The notes beneath the pieces were generated by a model. The model made no database searches. It was not told where the DNA came from and saw only the letters and a list, made by a program, of their open reading frames with translations. DNA of 64,000 nt from Cyanidium caldarium (lineage: Eukaryota > Rhodophyta > Bangiophyceae > Cyanidiales > Cyanidiaceae), in assembly GCA_026184775.1 (NCBI GenBank), contig JANCYW010000013.1, forward strand, positions 124,001 through 188,000, given 5' to 3'. The position numbers were made by a program, and so were the translations under genes. Shown piece after piece: positions 48,415-57,883 of this stretch. Position 1 is the stretch's first letter. Each line of letters begins with the position of its first letter.

Positions 48415-49740
48415 TCACCCGTTCATCACGCCTACTTGGGTGAGATCGCGCTGTTGCCGCTCCTTGTCGATCAGCTCGTCGATGTGATCGATGGCCTCCA
48501 TCAGCTGCTTGACATCGGCAGACCAGTCGTTCATGATCTGCTCGGGCTGTTGCGGTCGCCGAAACACCGCCACCCCGTCCACGCGGTCGATGCGCGCCCA
48601 GAGGCGTTTGGCCACCACCTCGTCGCACAGTGCCTGCTCGGCTGCGTCCGCCGGCATATCCAGCAGCACCCCCAGGCGTTGCAGTTGCAGCCGCGAGTAG
48701 TTGTCGGCAATCACGCGCAAGTTGTGCTCGGTGATGCGGCGGTGCAGCGCCTCCCAGTCCAGCTCGGGGTGGTGCTCCTCCAGCAGCGTCCGATATTGGG
48801 TGAGGAAGAGCGGCCACCGCACCAGTTCTTTCACCTGAAACAGTTGCAACAGTTGCAAGTAATGCGGCGGCGCCACGGCCGCATCCGTCAGCACCTTGCG
48901 CTCCGCCAGCCGATACAGCAGATCGTGCTGCTCGTTGCTACGCGGCGCCAACACCAGATGCACCACCGCCGGGCATAAAAAGTCGTCGCCTAGCGCCAAG
49001 TACGCTTTGGCGATGTCGAGATACTTGTGGTCGTCGGCTTCGTGTTTGCGCTGTTGCATGCTGTACAGCTGAATCATGAGGGTGTAGTAGCGGGTTTTGG
49101 CGGTGCTGGTCAGAAACTCCGGGTCCGTCAACGTGCGCTGCGTGAACTTGTTGGCGATAATCTGTGCCCGCACCGTGTCTTCCACCGCCAGACACAACCG
49201 CACCTGCTCCAACAGAATGTCCCACTTCTCCTCCCGCTCCATACTGCCAAACGTCTCCACGGGAAGCTCCTGCAGCACGGCGGCAGCGGCCTGCACGTCG
49301 CCCTCCGACTCCCGCAGCGCCGCCAGCATGCGCGTCAAGCGGGCGCGCTCCAGCTCCAAGAACATCTTGCCCTCGGACACTTGCCGCAATACCTCCAGCA
49401 GTGCCTGCCGCTCTGACACGTCCGTCAACTGGCCCAAGAGCTGCATACCGCGCTGCACCACCGCCACCAGCGCCTGTTTCAGCTGCGCTCGCCGCCGCGA
49501 TAGCACCAGCACCTGTTCCCGCAGCGCCGGCAGGTCATGTGCCTCCCAGCACAAGTTCACCACCTCGGTGGCCACCCGGGCGGTCGCCGGTGCATTGGCC
49601 GCCAACCGCACCTTGCGCTCCAGCGCGTACAGCCGATCCAGACACGCCCGCAAGTCGGCAGGTGCGTGAAACGCTGCCCGCACCTGCTGGATCTCCACTT
49701 CGGCCTCCTGCACCAGCGCCTCCTGCTCCGCGCTGCTCAT
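48415..49740 (-). CDS. RPN5: 26S proteasome lid subunit RPN5 (PSMD12)
   Basis: A 441-residue PCI-domain protein. The N-terminus is a helical solenoid (ALVAVVQRGMQLLGQLTDVS, ARLTRMLAALRESEGDVQAA). EMEREEK-type segment FGSMEREEKWDILLEQVRLC and KTRYYTLMIQLYSMQQRKHE are RPN5 landmarks. The PCI winged helix near the end carries VIADNYSRLQLQRLGVLLDM and KRLWARIDRVDGVAVFRRP, and a final helix contributes to the lid bundle. It assembles in the proteasome lid (and relates to COP9 CSN4). Start at MSSAEQ, the first family-like Met. Confidence 0.92.
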   Translation of the reverse strand: MSSAEQEALVQEAEVEIQQVRAAFHAPADLRACLDRLYALERKVRLAANAPATARVATEVVNLCWEAHDLPALREQVLVLSRRRAQLKQALVAVVQRGMQLLGQLTDVSERQALLEVLRQVSEGKMFLELERARLTRMLAALRESEGDVQAAAAVLQELPVETFGSMEREEKWDILLEQVRLCLAVEDTVRAQIIANKFTQRTLTDPEFLTSTAKTRYYTLMIQLYSMQQRKHEADDHKYLDIAKAYLALGDDFLCPAVVHLVLAPRSNEQHDLLYRLAERKVLTDAAVAPPHYLQLLQLFQVKELVRWPLFLTQYRTLLEEHHPELDWEALHRRITEHNLRVIADNYSRLQLQRLGVLLDMPADAAEQALCDEVVAKRLWARIDRVDGVAVFRRPQQPEQIMNDWSADVKQLMEAIDHIDELIDKERQQRDLTQVGVMNG

Positions 49741-49954
49741 GGGAACAAGGGGGAAGAGACCGGGTTGTGGGATGGGTATCAATCGGCTGGTGTTGGTTGT
49801 TCGCCGAAGATCTTGGTAGGGCGATCCTGCGAAGCAGTCAACCCGACGACGGTCTGCACCGAGACGGCGCCGTCCCGTCGGGGTTCGCATCGCGTCTTTC
49901 GGGACGAGGTGGAGAGCATCGCCAAGTACAGAAAGGTGCGCTGTGCAGCGTTCA

Positions 49955-51013
49955 TTACGGGGCAGCAGATAAACGAACAGCGTCTGCTGTTGCGGGCGTG
50001 GCCGCCTCGGTCTCCCGAGGCGCTTCCACCAGGTGCGCAACGGCCCGAACATCTACATAAGCGCCGAGGCGCTGGGCGTCGAATGAGTCCGTCGGTGTCG
50101 ACGATGGCTGTATTCGACCCTCTAACAAACCAACCAGCTCGGATGCACCTGCTGCAGTTCGCACCACGGCCGCGCCGCATAGGCCCCATTCGGGTGCAGC
50201 ATCGAGCAGCACGAAACCGCGGGAGCGGGTGTACATCTGGCGCCGACGACGCTCGGCATCGAGCCCCTGCGCCTCGGGCTGCACAGAGTTGTTCACCAGC
50301 GAAGGCAACTGCACAATGCGACCAGTGCGCTGCACATATCGCGCCACGTCCGCATTGCTGCCGACACGGGGCGATTCGTCGGTGTGTTCGGCAAACGCCC
50401 ACCCGTCCACCGTCAGCGCGTCGGAGAGCGCTGGCATGTCGTCGGTCGCGGCGTCTGCATCGCAGAGGGCATAGGACGGCGGCAGCTGCGATAGAGATTT
50501 CAGCATTTCCGCCGGGTGTTGCACTCGCAGCGCCGCCACATCCGCGTGTTCCGCGTGGCGCACCAGGGAGAGATGTCTAGACGGATGCGGCCCGTCCGCC
50601 GAGCCCGACCCATTCTGTCGCTCGACGATACCACCACCACCACCATCTTCCTCCAACTGTTCCAATATATCCGCAATATCGGTCATTCGCCACCTCTCTC
50701 CACCTCTTCGATGCAACGGCCACGCGCAGGCCACGCGACTCCGCTCATCCCGAAACTCCAGCACGTGTCGACACTCCGCCTCCCGCACGTGCCGCAACCA
50801 CGCCTGCCGATAGTATTCCGGAAACCGCTGCGGCGCTGCCACATGTCCCGAAACCAGCACCCAGCGGTATCGCTCGGCCGAGACGGCGCTCCCCGACGCC
50901 CGGTGCACAAAGCAGGCGGTGCCGCGCGACAGCAGCTCGAACTGCCGCATGCCCTGCTGCGGCACCCGGAACCAAGATGAGTATGCCAGCGGCAGGCATC
51001 GGAGAAAACTCAT
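49955..51013 (-). CDS. Trypsin-fold protein with Cys at the nucleophile position
   Basis: A 352-residue protein that I do not know by name. Three segments occur in chymotrypsin-fold order. GTACFVHRA then RWVLVSGHVAAP gives a His57 equivalent to the catalytic His. HADVAALRVQ gives Asp158, like the catalytic Asp. EWGLCGAAVV then ELVGLLEGRI matches G-x-S-G-x-P/A-V-V, but with Cys279 instead of Ser. A Ser/Gly-rich acidic insert separates the first two. The first 20 residues (MSFLRCLPLAYSSWFRVPQQ) may target mitochondria. It may be an active cysteine-type protease or a non-catalytic relative. The assignment rests on motif order only. Confidence 0.5.
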   Translation of the reverse strand: MSFLRCLPLAYSSWFRVPQQGMRQFELLSRGTACFVHRASGSAVSAERYRWVLVSGHVAAPQRFPEYYRQAWLRHVREAECRHVLEFRDERSRVACAWPLHRRGGERWRMTDIADILEQLEEDGGGGGIVERQNGSGSADGPHPSRHLSLVRHAEHADVAALRVQHPAEMLKSLSQLPPSYALCDADAATDDMPALSDALTVDGWAFAEHTDESPRVGSNADVARYVQRTGRIVQLPSLVNNSVQPEAQGLDAERRRRQMYTRSRGFVLLDAAPEWGLCGAAVVRTAAGASELVGLLEGRIQPSSTPTDSFDAQRLGAYVDVRAVAHLVEAPRETEAATPATADAVRLSAAP

Positions 51014-51305
51014 AGTTACAGAGGGAGAGCGTGAGGGAGGGTCATGAAATCTGTGAAAAAGTTGATGCCAACCGATCACGGCCTGCACGGTGAGAGTCCC
51101 CCTGCAGACAGAGAGAGACGGAGGGCGCTTTCGGGCACGCCATCACGGACATTCCCTTATTTCCCGTTCACCCGATCGCGCAGTGCCTCGCAGTCACCAC
51201 ACACACACACGCATCGTCCGCGGGTGGGGACGGAGGCGCACGCGCGCCACCGCCCATGCCGCTGCGCTGCGCACGGCCACACCGACGAGCAACGCGCCAA
51301 GCCGC

Positions 51306-52892
51306 ATGACCCCCGACGCTTTCGTTATGATGACCGAGGTGCAGGTGGCGGTGGAGAGGATGGTGACGGATCCGAGCTGGGCAACGGTGCAATCGATCCT
51401 GCTGGGCGAAATGGGCTGGTTGCCGTTGGCGCTGGGATGGCTGGCGGTGCTGTTCGCGGTGCACACCGCCGGTTCGCTGCTGCTGACGCTAGGGCACGTC
51501 GTGGCGGGCAACGGCTCTGAGGCGGTACCGCAGCCGCAGACATATCCGCCGCTACCCGACGACGCGTTCGACGTGTGTGTGGTGGGTGCGGGTCCGGCGG
51601 GCTCGGTGACCGCGTACTATGCGGTCAAGGCTGGTCTGCGCGTGTTGCTGCTGGAGAAGAAAAAGTTTCCGCGCGTGAAGGTATGCGGCGACGCGGTATG
51701 CACCCAGGCGCAGGATATTATGGAGGATATGGAGAGCGCCACGGGTCACGGCAGCGTGTTGGATGAGATCATGCGCGAGGGGCTGGGGCACGCGGCGGCC
51801 AACGGCGGGCTGGTGTCGCCGGCCGGCTACTCTTACATCGGCAACTCGGTGGGAGACGCGGCAGCCGGCAAGCTATCGCGTTCTGCGGTGATCGCCATCA
51901 AGCGTGTGGTGATGGATGAAAAGTTGGCACGGTCCGCCGCACATGCCGGCGCGCTGCTGGTGGAGGAGGCCAGCGTAGAGGCGGCGCATTTGGATACGGC
52001 GCAACGTTTGTGGCAGGTGCGCACCGAATGCGGCGATGCCGGCGAGCCAATGACGTACAAGGCGCGAGTGCTGGTGTGTGCGGATGGTGCGCCCTCGCGC
52101 CTGGCCATGCAACTAGGTATCGTGAAGGAGGCCCCGCAGGGCACCTGCTCGCGCGCGTACGTCAAAGCCGGCTCGCACAATTACCGCGCCGACGGCACCG
52201 TCATCTACAACAAAGACCTGCTGCCGGGCTACATGGCCATCTTTCGAGAGGCGAATGACGAGCTCAACTACTGCTGCTACATTATTCCAGGCAACCCCAA
52301 GGTACGCAACGAGGACCTCAGCCGCATGCACCACGCCCTCATCAAAGACGACTTCTACCTGTCGCGGGCGCTGGGACTCAAACCCGATATGGAGTCGATG
52401 AAGGCGGGCTCGTTGCGGCTGGGCGGGGTGGCAAAGTCTTTCGACGAGCAGCTGCTGATCGTGGGCGACGCTGCCGGCTTTATCGACCCGCTGACCGGCG
52501 AAGGCATCCACCACGGCATGCACTCGGGCGTGCTGGCGGCGGAGGTGTTGCGGGATGCGTTTCGGCATCGCGACCTGAGTGCGCGTTACCTGGAGAATTA
52601 TCAGCGGCGGTGGATGCGCGAGTTCGGCAACGACTTTCGCGCGAGCATGCGCCTGGCGCTCGTGCTGTACCGTTTCCCGATCCTGCTAGATGCGGCCACG
52701 CTGTGCATCGAGAAGCAGGGCGATGAGTTTTTGGCCGAGTGGGCGCGCATCATGACCGGTCAGCGCCCGAAGCGCTACCTGTTCCGTCCCAAGATCATGC
52801 TGGCCATGTCCGTCGAGCTAGTCCAATTGGCGATCGCGCGGGCGTTGCGTCTGGAGGTGAAACCTATCGATCAGCTGCGCAAAGTAAAGTGA
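51306..52892 (+). CDS. Geranylgeranyl-reductase-family FAD oxidoreductase, membrane-anchored
   Basis: A 528-residue flavoprotein. A hydrophobic segment (WLPLALGWLAVLFAVHTAGS, residues ~38-57) lies before the FAD domain, which opens DVCVVGAGPAGSVTAYYAVK and then LLLEKKKFPRVKVCGDAVC, the K-x-C-G-x signature of this family. LLIVGDAAGFIDPLTGEGIH, near the end, binds the FAD. Relatives include ChlP, which saturates the geranylgeranyl tail of chlorophyll and tocopherol, and archaeal lipid reductases. The wording is not close to ChlP, so the substrate is open. The ATG at 51306 is the first in frame. Confidence 0.85.
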   Translation: MTPDAFVMMTEVQVAVERMVTDPSWATVQSILLGEMGWLPLALGWLAVLFAVHTAGSLLLTLGHVVAGNGSEAVPQPQTYPPLPDDAFDVCVVGAGPAGSVTAYYAVKAGLRVLLLEKKKFPRVKVCGDAVCTQAQDIMEDMESATGHGSVLDEIMREGLGHAAANGGLVSPAGYSYIGNSVGDAAAGKLSRSAVIAIKRVVMDEKLARSAAHAGALLVEEASVEAAHLDTAQRLWQVRTECGDAGEPMTYKARVLVCADGAPSRLAMQLGIVKEAPQGTCSRAYVKAGSHNYRADGTVIYNKDLLPGYMAIFREANDELNYCCYIIPGNPKVRNEDLSRMHHALIKDDFYLSRALGLKPDMESMKAGSLRLGGVAKSFDEQLLIVGDAAGFIDPLTGEGIHHGMHSGVLAAEVLRDAFRHRDLSARYLENYQRRWMREFGNDFRASMRLALVLYRFPILLDAATLCIEKQGDEFLAEWARIMTGQRPKRYLFRPKIMLAMSVELVQLAIARALRLEVKPIDQLRKVK

Positions 52893-52934
52893 AGCATACG
52901 TGGCGGCGGAAGGCCGGCTCGCACTCGTTCGCGG

Positions 52935-53765
52935 TCAACCAGCCAGCCGTCGTCGAGGCAGTACCTCAAAGCCGCGCTGGCCCTTCTTGTCCACCCGCAC
53001 CAACTCCACATTGAACAGCAGCGTCTTGTCGATGAAGCCGCGGTTCTCCAGCACGAAATTCAGCGAGCGCATGCCGCTGAAGGTGCGCGGCTTGGGCCCG
53101 ACGCGGTCGTGTCCGGCGTCGGATCCGTCCAGCGGGTACCCCTGCTCGGGCGGCACAATGATCTGTCGCACACCGCCAGGGTGCATCGTGCGCAGCGTCT
53201 CCTCCAGTGCCGGAATCAGTTGCCCCTGCCCGAGCACGAACCGCGAGTAGGCCGCATCGTCGGGAAACGCCCCGCCGCGCACCCGGTTCTTGGCCTCGAA
53301 GATGCGACCGTAATAGCCGATGGTGTAGCCGCTCCAGTTGATCACCACCCGGTCGCCGAGCTCGGGTGTGACGGACTCGTCGCCCACTCGGATATCCCTG
53401 TACTGCACCCCGGAGGGCAGCAGGATGAAATCGCTCACCCGGATACGCGTCTTGCCATAGTCTTTGCCCTGCAATGCGGGCAGCGGGGTGTACTCCAGGG
53501 CCTCGGGAGACGGTGATGGCGCGGCCCTGGCCATGAGCTTGTTCCCATCGAGAGTCGATGGAGAGCCTGCTGCGGCCAGTGAACTGGCCAGGAGCACGGA
53601 CAAGCCGCGCAGCAGCACCTCCCGCCGAGTTAACGCTGCCTCCATGGAAACCACCGCTCTCCTCCCAGAGTCTCGTCGCAGTGGTGCATCGTGTCGAACC
53701 CTATGCAATGCACTCGTTCGTGTCCATAACGCCGCTCCCGCCACAAACAAGAGCACGTCGAACAT
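52935..53765 (-). CDS. Thylakoid-lumen FKBP-type peptidyl-prolyl isomerase
   Basis: A 276-residue protein. It has a bipartite leader: an N-terminal hydrophobic/basic part (MFDVLLFVAGAALWTRTSAL), then a twin-arginine motif TRREVLLRGL with hydrophobic core and an Ala-x-Ala-like end, as in Tat-imported thylakoid lumen proteins. The FKBP domain follows: LPSGVQYRDIRVGD, GDRVVINWSGYTIGYYGRIF, FVLGQGQLIPALEETLRTMH, GGVRQIIVPPEQGYP and LLFNVELVRV. The order of strands is that of plant lumenal FKBPs. It probably assists assembly of photosystem or electron-transfer proteins. Confidence 0.9.
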   Translation of the reverse strand: MFDVLLFVAGAALWTRTSALHRVRHDAPLRRDSGRRAVVSMEAALTRREVLLRGLSVLLASSLAAAGSPSTLDGNKLMARAAPSPSPEALEYTPLPALQGKDYGKTRIRVSDFILLPSGVQYRDIRVGDESVTPELGDRVVINWSGYTIGYYGRIFEAKNRVRGGAFPDDAAYSRFVLGQGQLIPALEETLRTMHPGGVRQIIVPPEQGYPLDGSDAGHDRVGPKPRTFSGMRSLNFVLENRGFIDKTLLFNVELVRVDKKGQRGFEVLPRRRLAG

Positions 53766-53897
53766 GGCTCGCGGTTGCGCGGCCCTCGTTCAGGTACGCC
53801 GCCGCGAGACCGCCACCGCGCGCGCGCGCAAACGGTCGCGTGACGAGAAAGGCGGGAAAGGCGGCACGGCCGCAGGAAGTCGCCGCGTCGAGCGGAC

Positions 53898-56207
53898 ATG
53901 AGGAGGAAGAGCCAGAAGAGACAAGAAGGGAGGCCGGATTTCGATGAGGCAGAAGAATGCACTGAACACCAGTACACACTCATCGGTGCAGCGGGGACGG
54001 GAGGCGAAGGTGTTGGACGGGGGCCGGCGATACGGGTGACTCGGAGCGGGCGGGAAGGTAAGCAAGAGGGCTGTCCAGTGGGTGCCTCCACGTTTTACGT
54101 GCGAGAGGGCGACTTTTGTCTCCTGCGAGCGCCTGTCGAGTCGGAGCTGGAGGAGTGGGCCGGCGCACCGGAATCGAGCGCGACATCCACGAACACTTCC
54201 GACCTCTCCTCACCGACGAGCCTACTCCAACGCCTGTCGGAGTGGCGTCGACACTGGGTGGCCCAAGTGGTGCGTATTCACCGCACTTCCGTCGGGCAGG
54301 GTATCCGCATTCTGGTCAAGTGGTTTTACCGGCCGGAGGACTTGTACCATTGGCACGAGTCGGCAGGTGCGTGCGAGCTGTTCGAGAGCGAGCACTTTGA
54401 CGAGAACGACGGCGAATGCATCGTGGGCCGATGTGAGGTGCTGGACGAGGCCGCATGGTGTCGGCGTTGGGCGGAGGCGTTGCGCGAGCCGCAGGGAGTC
54501 CAACAGCCGTTCTACCGGTGTCGCGAACGATACGATTTTAGCACCGGCCGCTTCTCCGCAGCTCGTTGGCAGCAGCAGCCGCCGCGCAAGCGTGAGAGGC
54601 GCTCCGGACGAGTTGGAGAGGCGGTCGACGAGAGCGATGACGTCTCCCATGGCGGCTCGGATGTCGCGGCGATCGACGCCGAGAGCGACAGCGATGCGGG
54701 AGAGCGGCAGCGGCGGCCTGGAACGGACACGGACGCGCCGTGGCGACCGCCCACCGTGCGGCGCGTACAGCGCCAGCACACCCACTCCGCGTTCACTCGA
54801 CGTGGCCGCCGACGCGCCACCAGCGCCTCGCGCGTTGGCCGTGACGGCGCCGCCATGCAATTCCCGGCGCCGCAGACCGTTCCCCGCCGCCGCCCGTCGT
54901 CTTTCACGGCGGACACCTCCCCCGCCCTTCCCTGCCGGGAAAACGAGTTGCACACCGTGCGCTCCTTTCTGGAATCGGCGTTGCGCGGCGCTGGCGCCCG
55001 GGCCATGTATATCTCGGGCGTTCCGGGCACCGGCAAAACGGCCGTGGTGAAACAGGTGTTGCATCAGATGGAGCAGCTGCGCGATGCCGGCAAGCTGCCG
55101 CACTTTCATTTTGTAGAGATCAACGGCATGGCGCTCGCCGAGCCCGCCGGTGCCTACACCCTGTTGTATGAGGCCTTGCGCGGCCAGTCCGCCCAGAGCG
55201 GTGCGAGCGGCAGTGCGATTTCCCCCGACGGCGTGGCGCCGACGGCAGCAGCCCAGGCACTGGATCGGCGCTTTCGCCACGCTGGCGTGGGGAGCAGCAC
55301 CGCGCCCACCTCCACCACATTCGTGCTGCTCGACGAAATGGACGCGATGCTGACGAGTGCCGCGGCACCGGCGGCATCTCAAAAAGTGCTGTACGATTTC
55401 CTGGACTGGCCGACGCGGCCGCACTCGGGGCTGGCAGTCATCGGCATCGCCAACACATTGGACTTGCCCGAGCGCCTGCTGCCGCGTATCGCCTCGCGCC
55501 TGGGCATGAATCGGCTGACGTTCCGGCCGTACGATAAGGATCAGTTGCGTACCATTCTGCAATGTCGGCTGGGAGAGCTGCACTCGGGGGATGAGGCGCC
55601 GCCGCTGCCGCCATTCCATCCCGACGCCATCGAGTTGTGTGCGCGCAAAGTGGCGGCCATATCCGGCGACGTCCGGCGGGCACTGTCCATCTGCCAACTG
55701 GCCCGCGATGCGGTGTTGCGCGCACATGCCTCCTCCAAAACAGCACTCGGCACATCGGCACCGCGGGTGGTCACCGCCCGCGATATCGATGCGGCGGTGG
55801 CCGAAATGGCCGCCACCGGCACCGCCCAGGCTATCGCTCAGTGCAGTGATGTAGAGAAGGCTCTGCTGGCCAGTGCGGCGCTGTGTTCGCGGCATGCGAC
55901 GGCGAGCAGCGCCGGCGATTTTGTCTGGCAACAACTGCTGCACCGCTATACGGCAGCCATGCAACGCCTGACCGACACGGCCGATGCGCTTCCCCAAAAC
56001 GCCTGGCGAGTGCAACAAGTGTTGGCGCGCCTGCTGTCCACCAATCTGCTCAGCGAGACGTGTCTGCCGCTGGCCGCCGGGCTATCGTCGGCGCGACCGC
56101 GTGCCGCGTGCCACGCCGCCGACCGCACCTACGCCCTGAACGTCCCGTTTGATGACGTGGTGTTTGCACTGCGCGACACTGCGCTCATCGATATGCTGTC
56201 GGTGTGA
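53898..56207 (+). CDS. ORC1: Origin recognition complex subunit 1
   Basis: A 769-residue initiator ATPase that marks replication origins. The N-terminal BAH-like domain (about residues 70-215) reads FYVREGDFCLLRAPVESELE, RILVKWFYRPEDLYHWHESA and ESEHFDENDGECIVGRCEVL. A basic, disordered linker follows. The AAA+ domain has Walker A GVPGTGKTAVVKQVL near residues 374-381, EINGMALAEPAGAYTLLYEAL, Walker B FVLLDEMDAM, and GIANTLDLPERLLPRIASRL with sensor and arginine residues. A C-terminal winged helix follows. BAH plus AAA+ separates it from CDC6. The divergent start is 132 bp from the FKBP start. Confidence 0.95.
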   Translation: MRRKSQKRQEGRPDFDEAEECTEHQYTLIGAAGTGGEGVGRGPAIRVTRSGREGKQEGCPVGASTFYVREGDFCLLRAPVESELEEWAGAPESSATSTNTSDLSSPTSLLQRLSEWRRHWVAQVVRIHRTSVGQGIRILVKWFYRPEDLYHWHESAGACELFESEHFDENDGECIVGRCEVLDEAAWCRRWAEALREPQGVQQPFYRCRERYDFSTGRFSAARWQQQPPRKRERRSGRVGEAVDESDDVSHGGSDVAAIDAESDSDAGERQRRPGTDTDAPWRPPTVRRVQRQHTHSAFTRRGRRRATSASRVGRDGAAMQFPAPQTVPRRRPSSFTADTSPALPCRENELHTVRSFLESALRGAGARAMYISGVPGTGKTAVVKQVLHQMEQLRDAGKLPHFHFVEINGMALAEPAGAYTLLYEALRGQSAQSGASGSAISPDGVAPTAAAQALDRRFRHAGVGSSTAPTSTTFVLLDEMDAMLTSAAAPAASQKVLYDFLDWPTRPHSGLAVIGIANTLDLPERLLPRIASRLGMNRLTFRPYDKDQLRTILQCRLGELHSGDEAPPLPPFHPDAIELCARKVAAISGDVRRALSICQLARDAVLRAHASSKTALGTSAPRVVTARDIDAAVAEMAATGTAQAIAQCSDVEKALLASAALCSRHATASSAGDFVWQQLLHRYTAAMQRLTDTADALPQNAWRVQQVLARLLSTNLLSETCLPLAAGLSSARPRAACHAADRTYALNVPFDDVVFALRDTALIDMLSV

Positions 56208-56255
56208 GGTGAAAGAAGCGCCCGGGGAGAGCAGGTGCGTACGCGCGCGGCGCTC

Positions 56256-56744
56256 TCAAAGGCCTCTCCGATTCCACTGCTGGCGGATCCAGCCACTCAG
56301 CGCCGACCCGATTGCCCCGGCCATAAACACTCCCAGCGACGGCTGGATGATGGGCTCCCACCAGCGCATCCAGGCGTCAAACATGCCCGCATCGCCTCCG
56401 GTCGTCTTGAGCAGCAGGCCTATGAAGAACCAGTTGGCGAAGAAGAGCACCAGCAACGCATTCACCGTCAACGCCGTGGAGAGCACCCCCGTGGCTCTGG
56501 TGAAGAGCGGCGGAGAGCTCTGTTCGGAGGCCACGTTCTTGCGGGAGGCGGAGGGTGCGGCGCGGGCGGGCCGCGGCTTGCCGCTCTTGTCCGCGGCCGC
56601 CCAGATGCGCCCTCGAGAAGGCGCGTTCTTCTCGTGTCCTTCCCCACACCGCCTTTGCCTCGTCCTCACCACCAAAGCGTGTTGCGCAGCTCTAGCGCCC
56701 TGTGCTCGCACACGCACGACCGCAGCGCAGTTGACCCAGGCCAT
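56256..56744 (-). CDS. Small membrane protein of unknown function, possibly organellar
   Basis: A 162-residue protein. The N-terminal ~75 residues are rich in Arg, Ala and Ser with few acids (MAWVNCAAVVRVRAQGARAA), like an organelle transit peptide. Two hydrophobic helices follow: TALTVNALLVLFFANWFFIG and PSLGVFMAGAIGSALSGWI, separated by a Trp-rich loop FDAWMRWWEPIIQ. No family recognised. It ends 48 bp from convergent ORC1 and starts 116 bp from the divergent GNAT gene. Confidence 0.6.
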   Translation of the reverse strand: MAWVNCAAVVRVRAQGARAAQHALVVRTRQRRCGEGHEKNAPSRGRIWAAADKSGKPRPARAAPSASRKNVASEQSSPPLFTRATGVLSTALTVNALLVLFFANWFFIGLLLKTTGGDAGMFDAWMRWWEPIIQPSLGVFMAGAIGSALSGWIRQQWNRRGL

Positions 56745-56860
56745 TTTTCTCAACAACTTCTCGAGGCGCCGCCTCTCAAGCGGAGCCACCGGACGCCGCC
56801 GCGGCGCATCGGCCCTCTCGGCACCTCGTTGGCGCTCTGCGGAGACAGATTCTCGCGCTC

Positions 56861-57883
56861 ATGGCCGACACTTGCAACGCCTCCTCTTCATACACCTGTC
56901 GAGTGCTGCAATCCGATGAACTGGATCGATGGCTGGAGCACACCTACCGGGTGTTCCTAGAGTCCAAGGGCGAGCGGGCGCCGGACAGGCGTTATTTTGA
57001 GCGGCACGTGCACAACGACCCGGCCAGCGTGGACGAGGTGGTGCGCAACGTGTGGGTGGCGGTGGATGCCGCCGATCGCATCCTGGGTGCGTTGCGTGTA
57101 TTTCGTCGGAGAATCTACTTGCGCGGATCGCCGGTGCAAGTGGGTGGCGTGGGCGAGGTGAGCGTATTGGCCGAGTGCCGACGACAGGGCATCGCCAGTG
57201 CGTTGCTGCAGGCGGCAGCGGCGGCGTTGGAGCAAGACGGGGTGGCGCTCTCCAGTCTGCACACCAGCACGTCGCAGCCGTTGTATGCCCGATACGGCTG
57301 GGTGTCGCTGCCGCGACGATACGCTCGGGTGCAGCTGCCGCTGTCGAGGGATGCCCGGGATCGTATGCCGGTGGAGCCGCTAGATTGGCAGCGAGCGGAT
57401 CAGCGGCGTGTCTGTCAAGGCATCTACGATGCCTTTTGTCGTCGCTGGGATGGCTGCACAGTGCGCGATTCGGACAAGTACTGGGAGCGCTGGGTGCGCG
57501 ACGAGAGTGGCGGCATCGTCTACCGCGAACACCAACGCACGCCCAGCGCCTGGATCGACCACGCCGGCCGGGCGTACGCCATCGTGCAGCGGCAGGCGGA
57601 CAACTCGTATCGGGTGCGCGAACTGGTTGTCTCGGAGCACGGCATGCGGGATGCGTCCATGTTCCTAAAGGCGGTGCTCGGGGTGGTCAGTGGTGTCGAC
57701 CAGGCGACCTCCGTGCCAATCGTCATCCCCGAGCCGCTCGTCGCTTATCTCGGGTTGCAAGCGCACGTGCACGGCGTCGAGGAAGACGCGGGCCAAATGT
57801 ACCGCATCATCAACGGCTCGCTTCTCCCACACGGCATGATTCGTCCCGAGCTGCACGTGGCGTGGGACACGGACACGTTTTGA
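56861..57883 (+). CDS. GNAT-family N-acetyltransferase, Eis-like
   Basis: A 340-residue protein with one clear GNAT fold in its first half. Seen: GALRVFRRRIYLRGSPVQVG, then GVGEVSVLAECRRQGIASAL, the acetyl-CoA pyrophosphate loop with Q-x-x-G-x-(A/G) form RRQGIA, and SSLHTSTSQPLYARYGWVSL. The second half (about 190-340) looks like the additional lobe of Eis-type acetyltransferases (AWIDHAGRAYAIVQRQ). The substrate cannot be inferred; Eis-type enzymes often modify lysines or small amines. Confidence 0.8.
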   Translation: MADTCNASSSYTCRVLQSDELDRWLEHTYRVFLESKGERAPDRRYFERHVHNDPASVDEVVRNVWVAVDAADRILGALRVFRRRIYLRGSPVQVGGVGEVSVLAECRRQGIASALLQAAAAALEQDGVALSSLHTSTSQPLYARYGWVSLPRRYARVQLPLSRDARDRMPVEPLDWQRADQRRVCQGIYDAFCRRWDGCTVRDSDKYWERWVRDESGGIVYREHQRTPSAWIDHAGRAYAIVQRQADNSYRVRELVVSEHGMRDASMFLKAVLGVVSGVDQATSVPIVIPEPLVAYLGLQAHVHGVEEDAGQMYRIINGSLLPHGMIRPELHVAWDTDTF

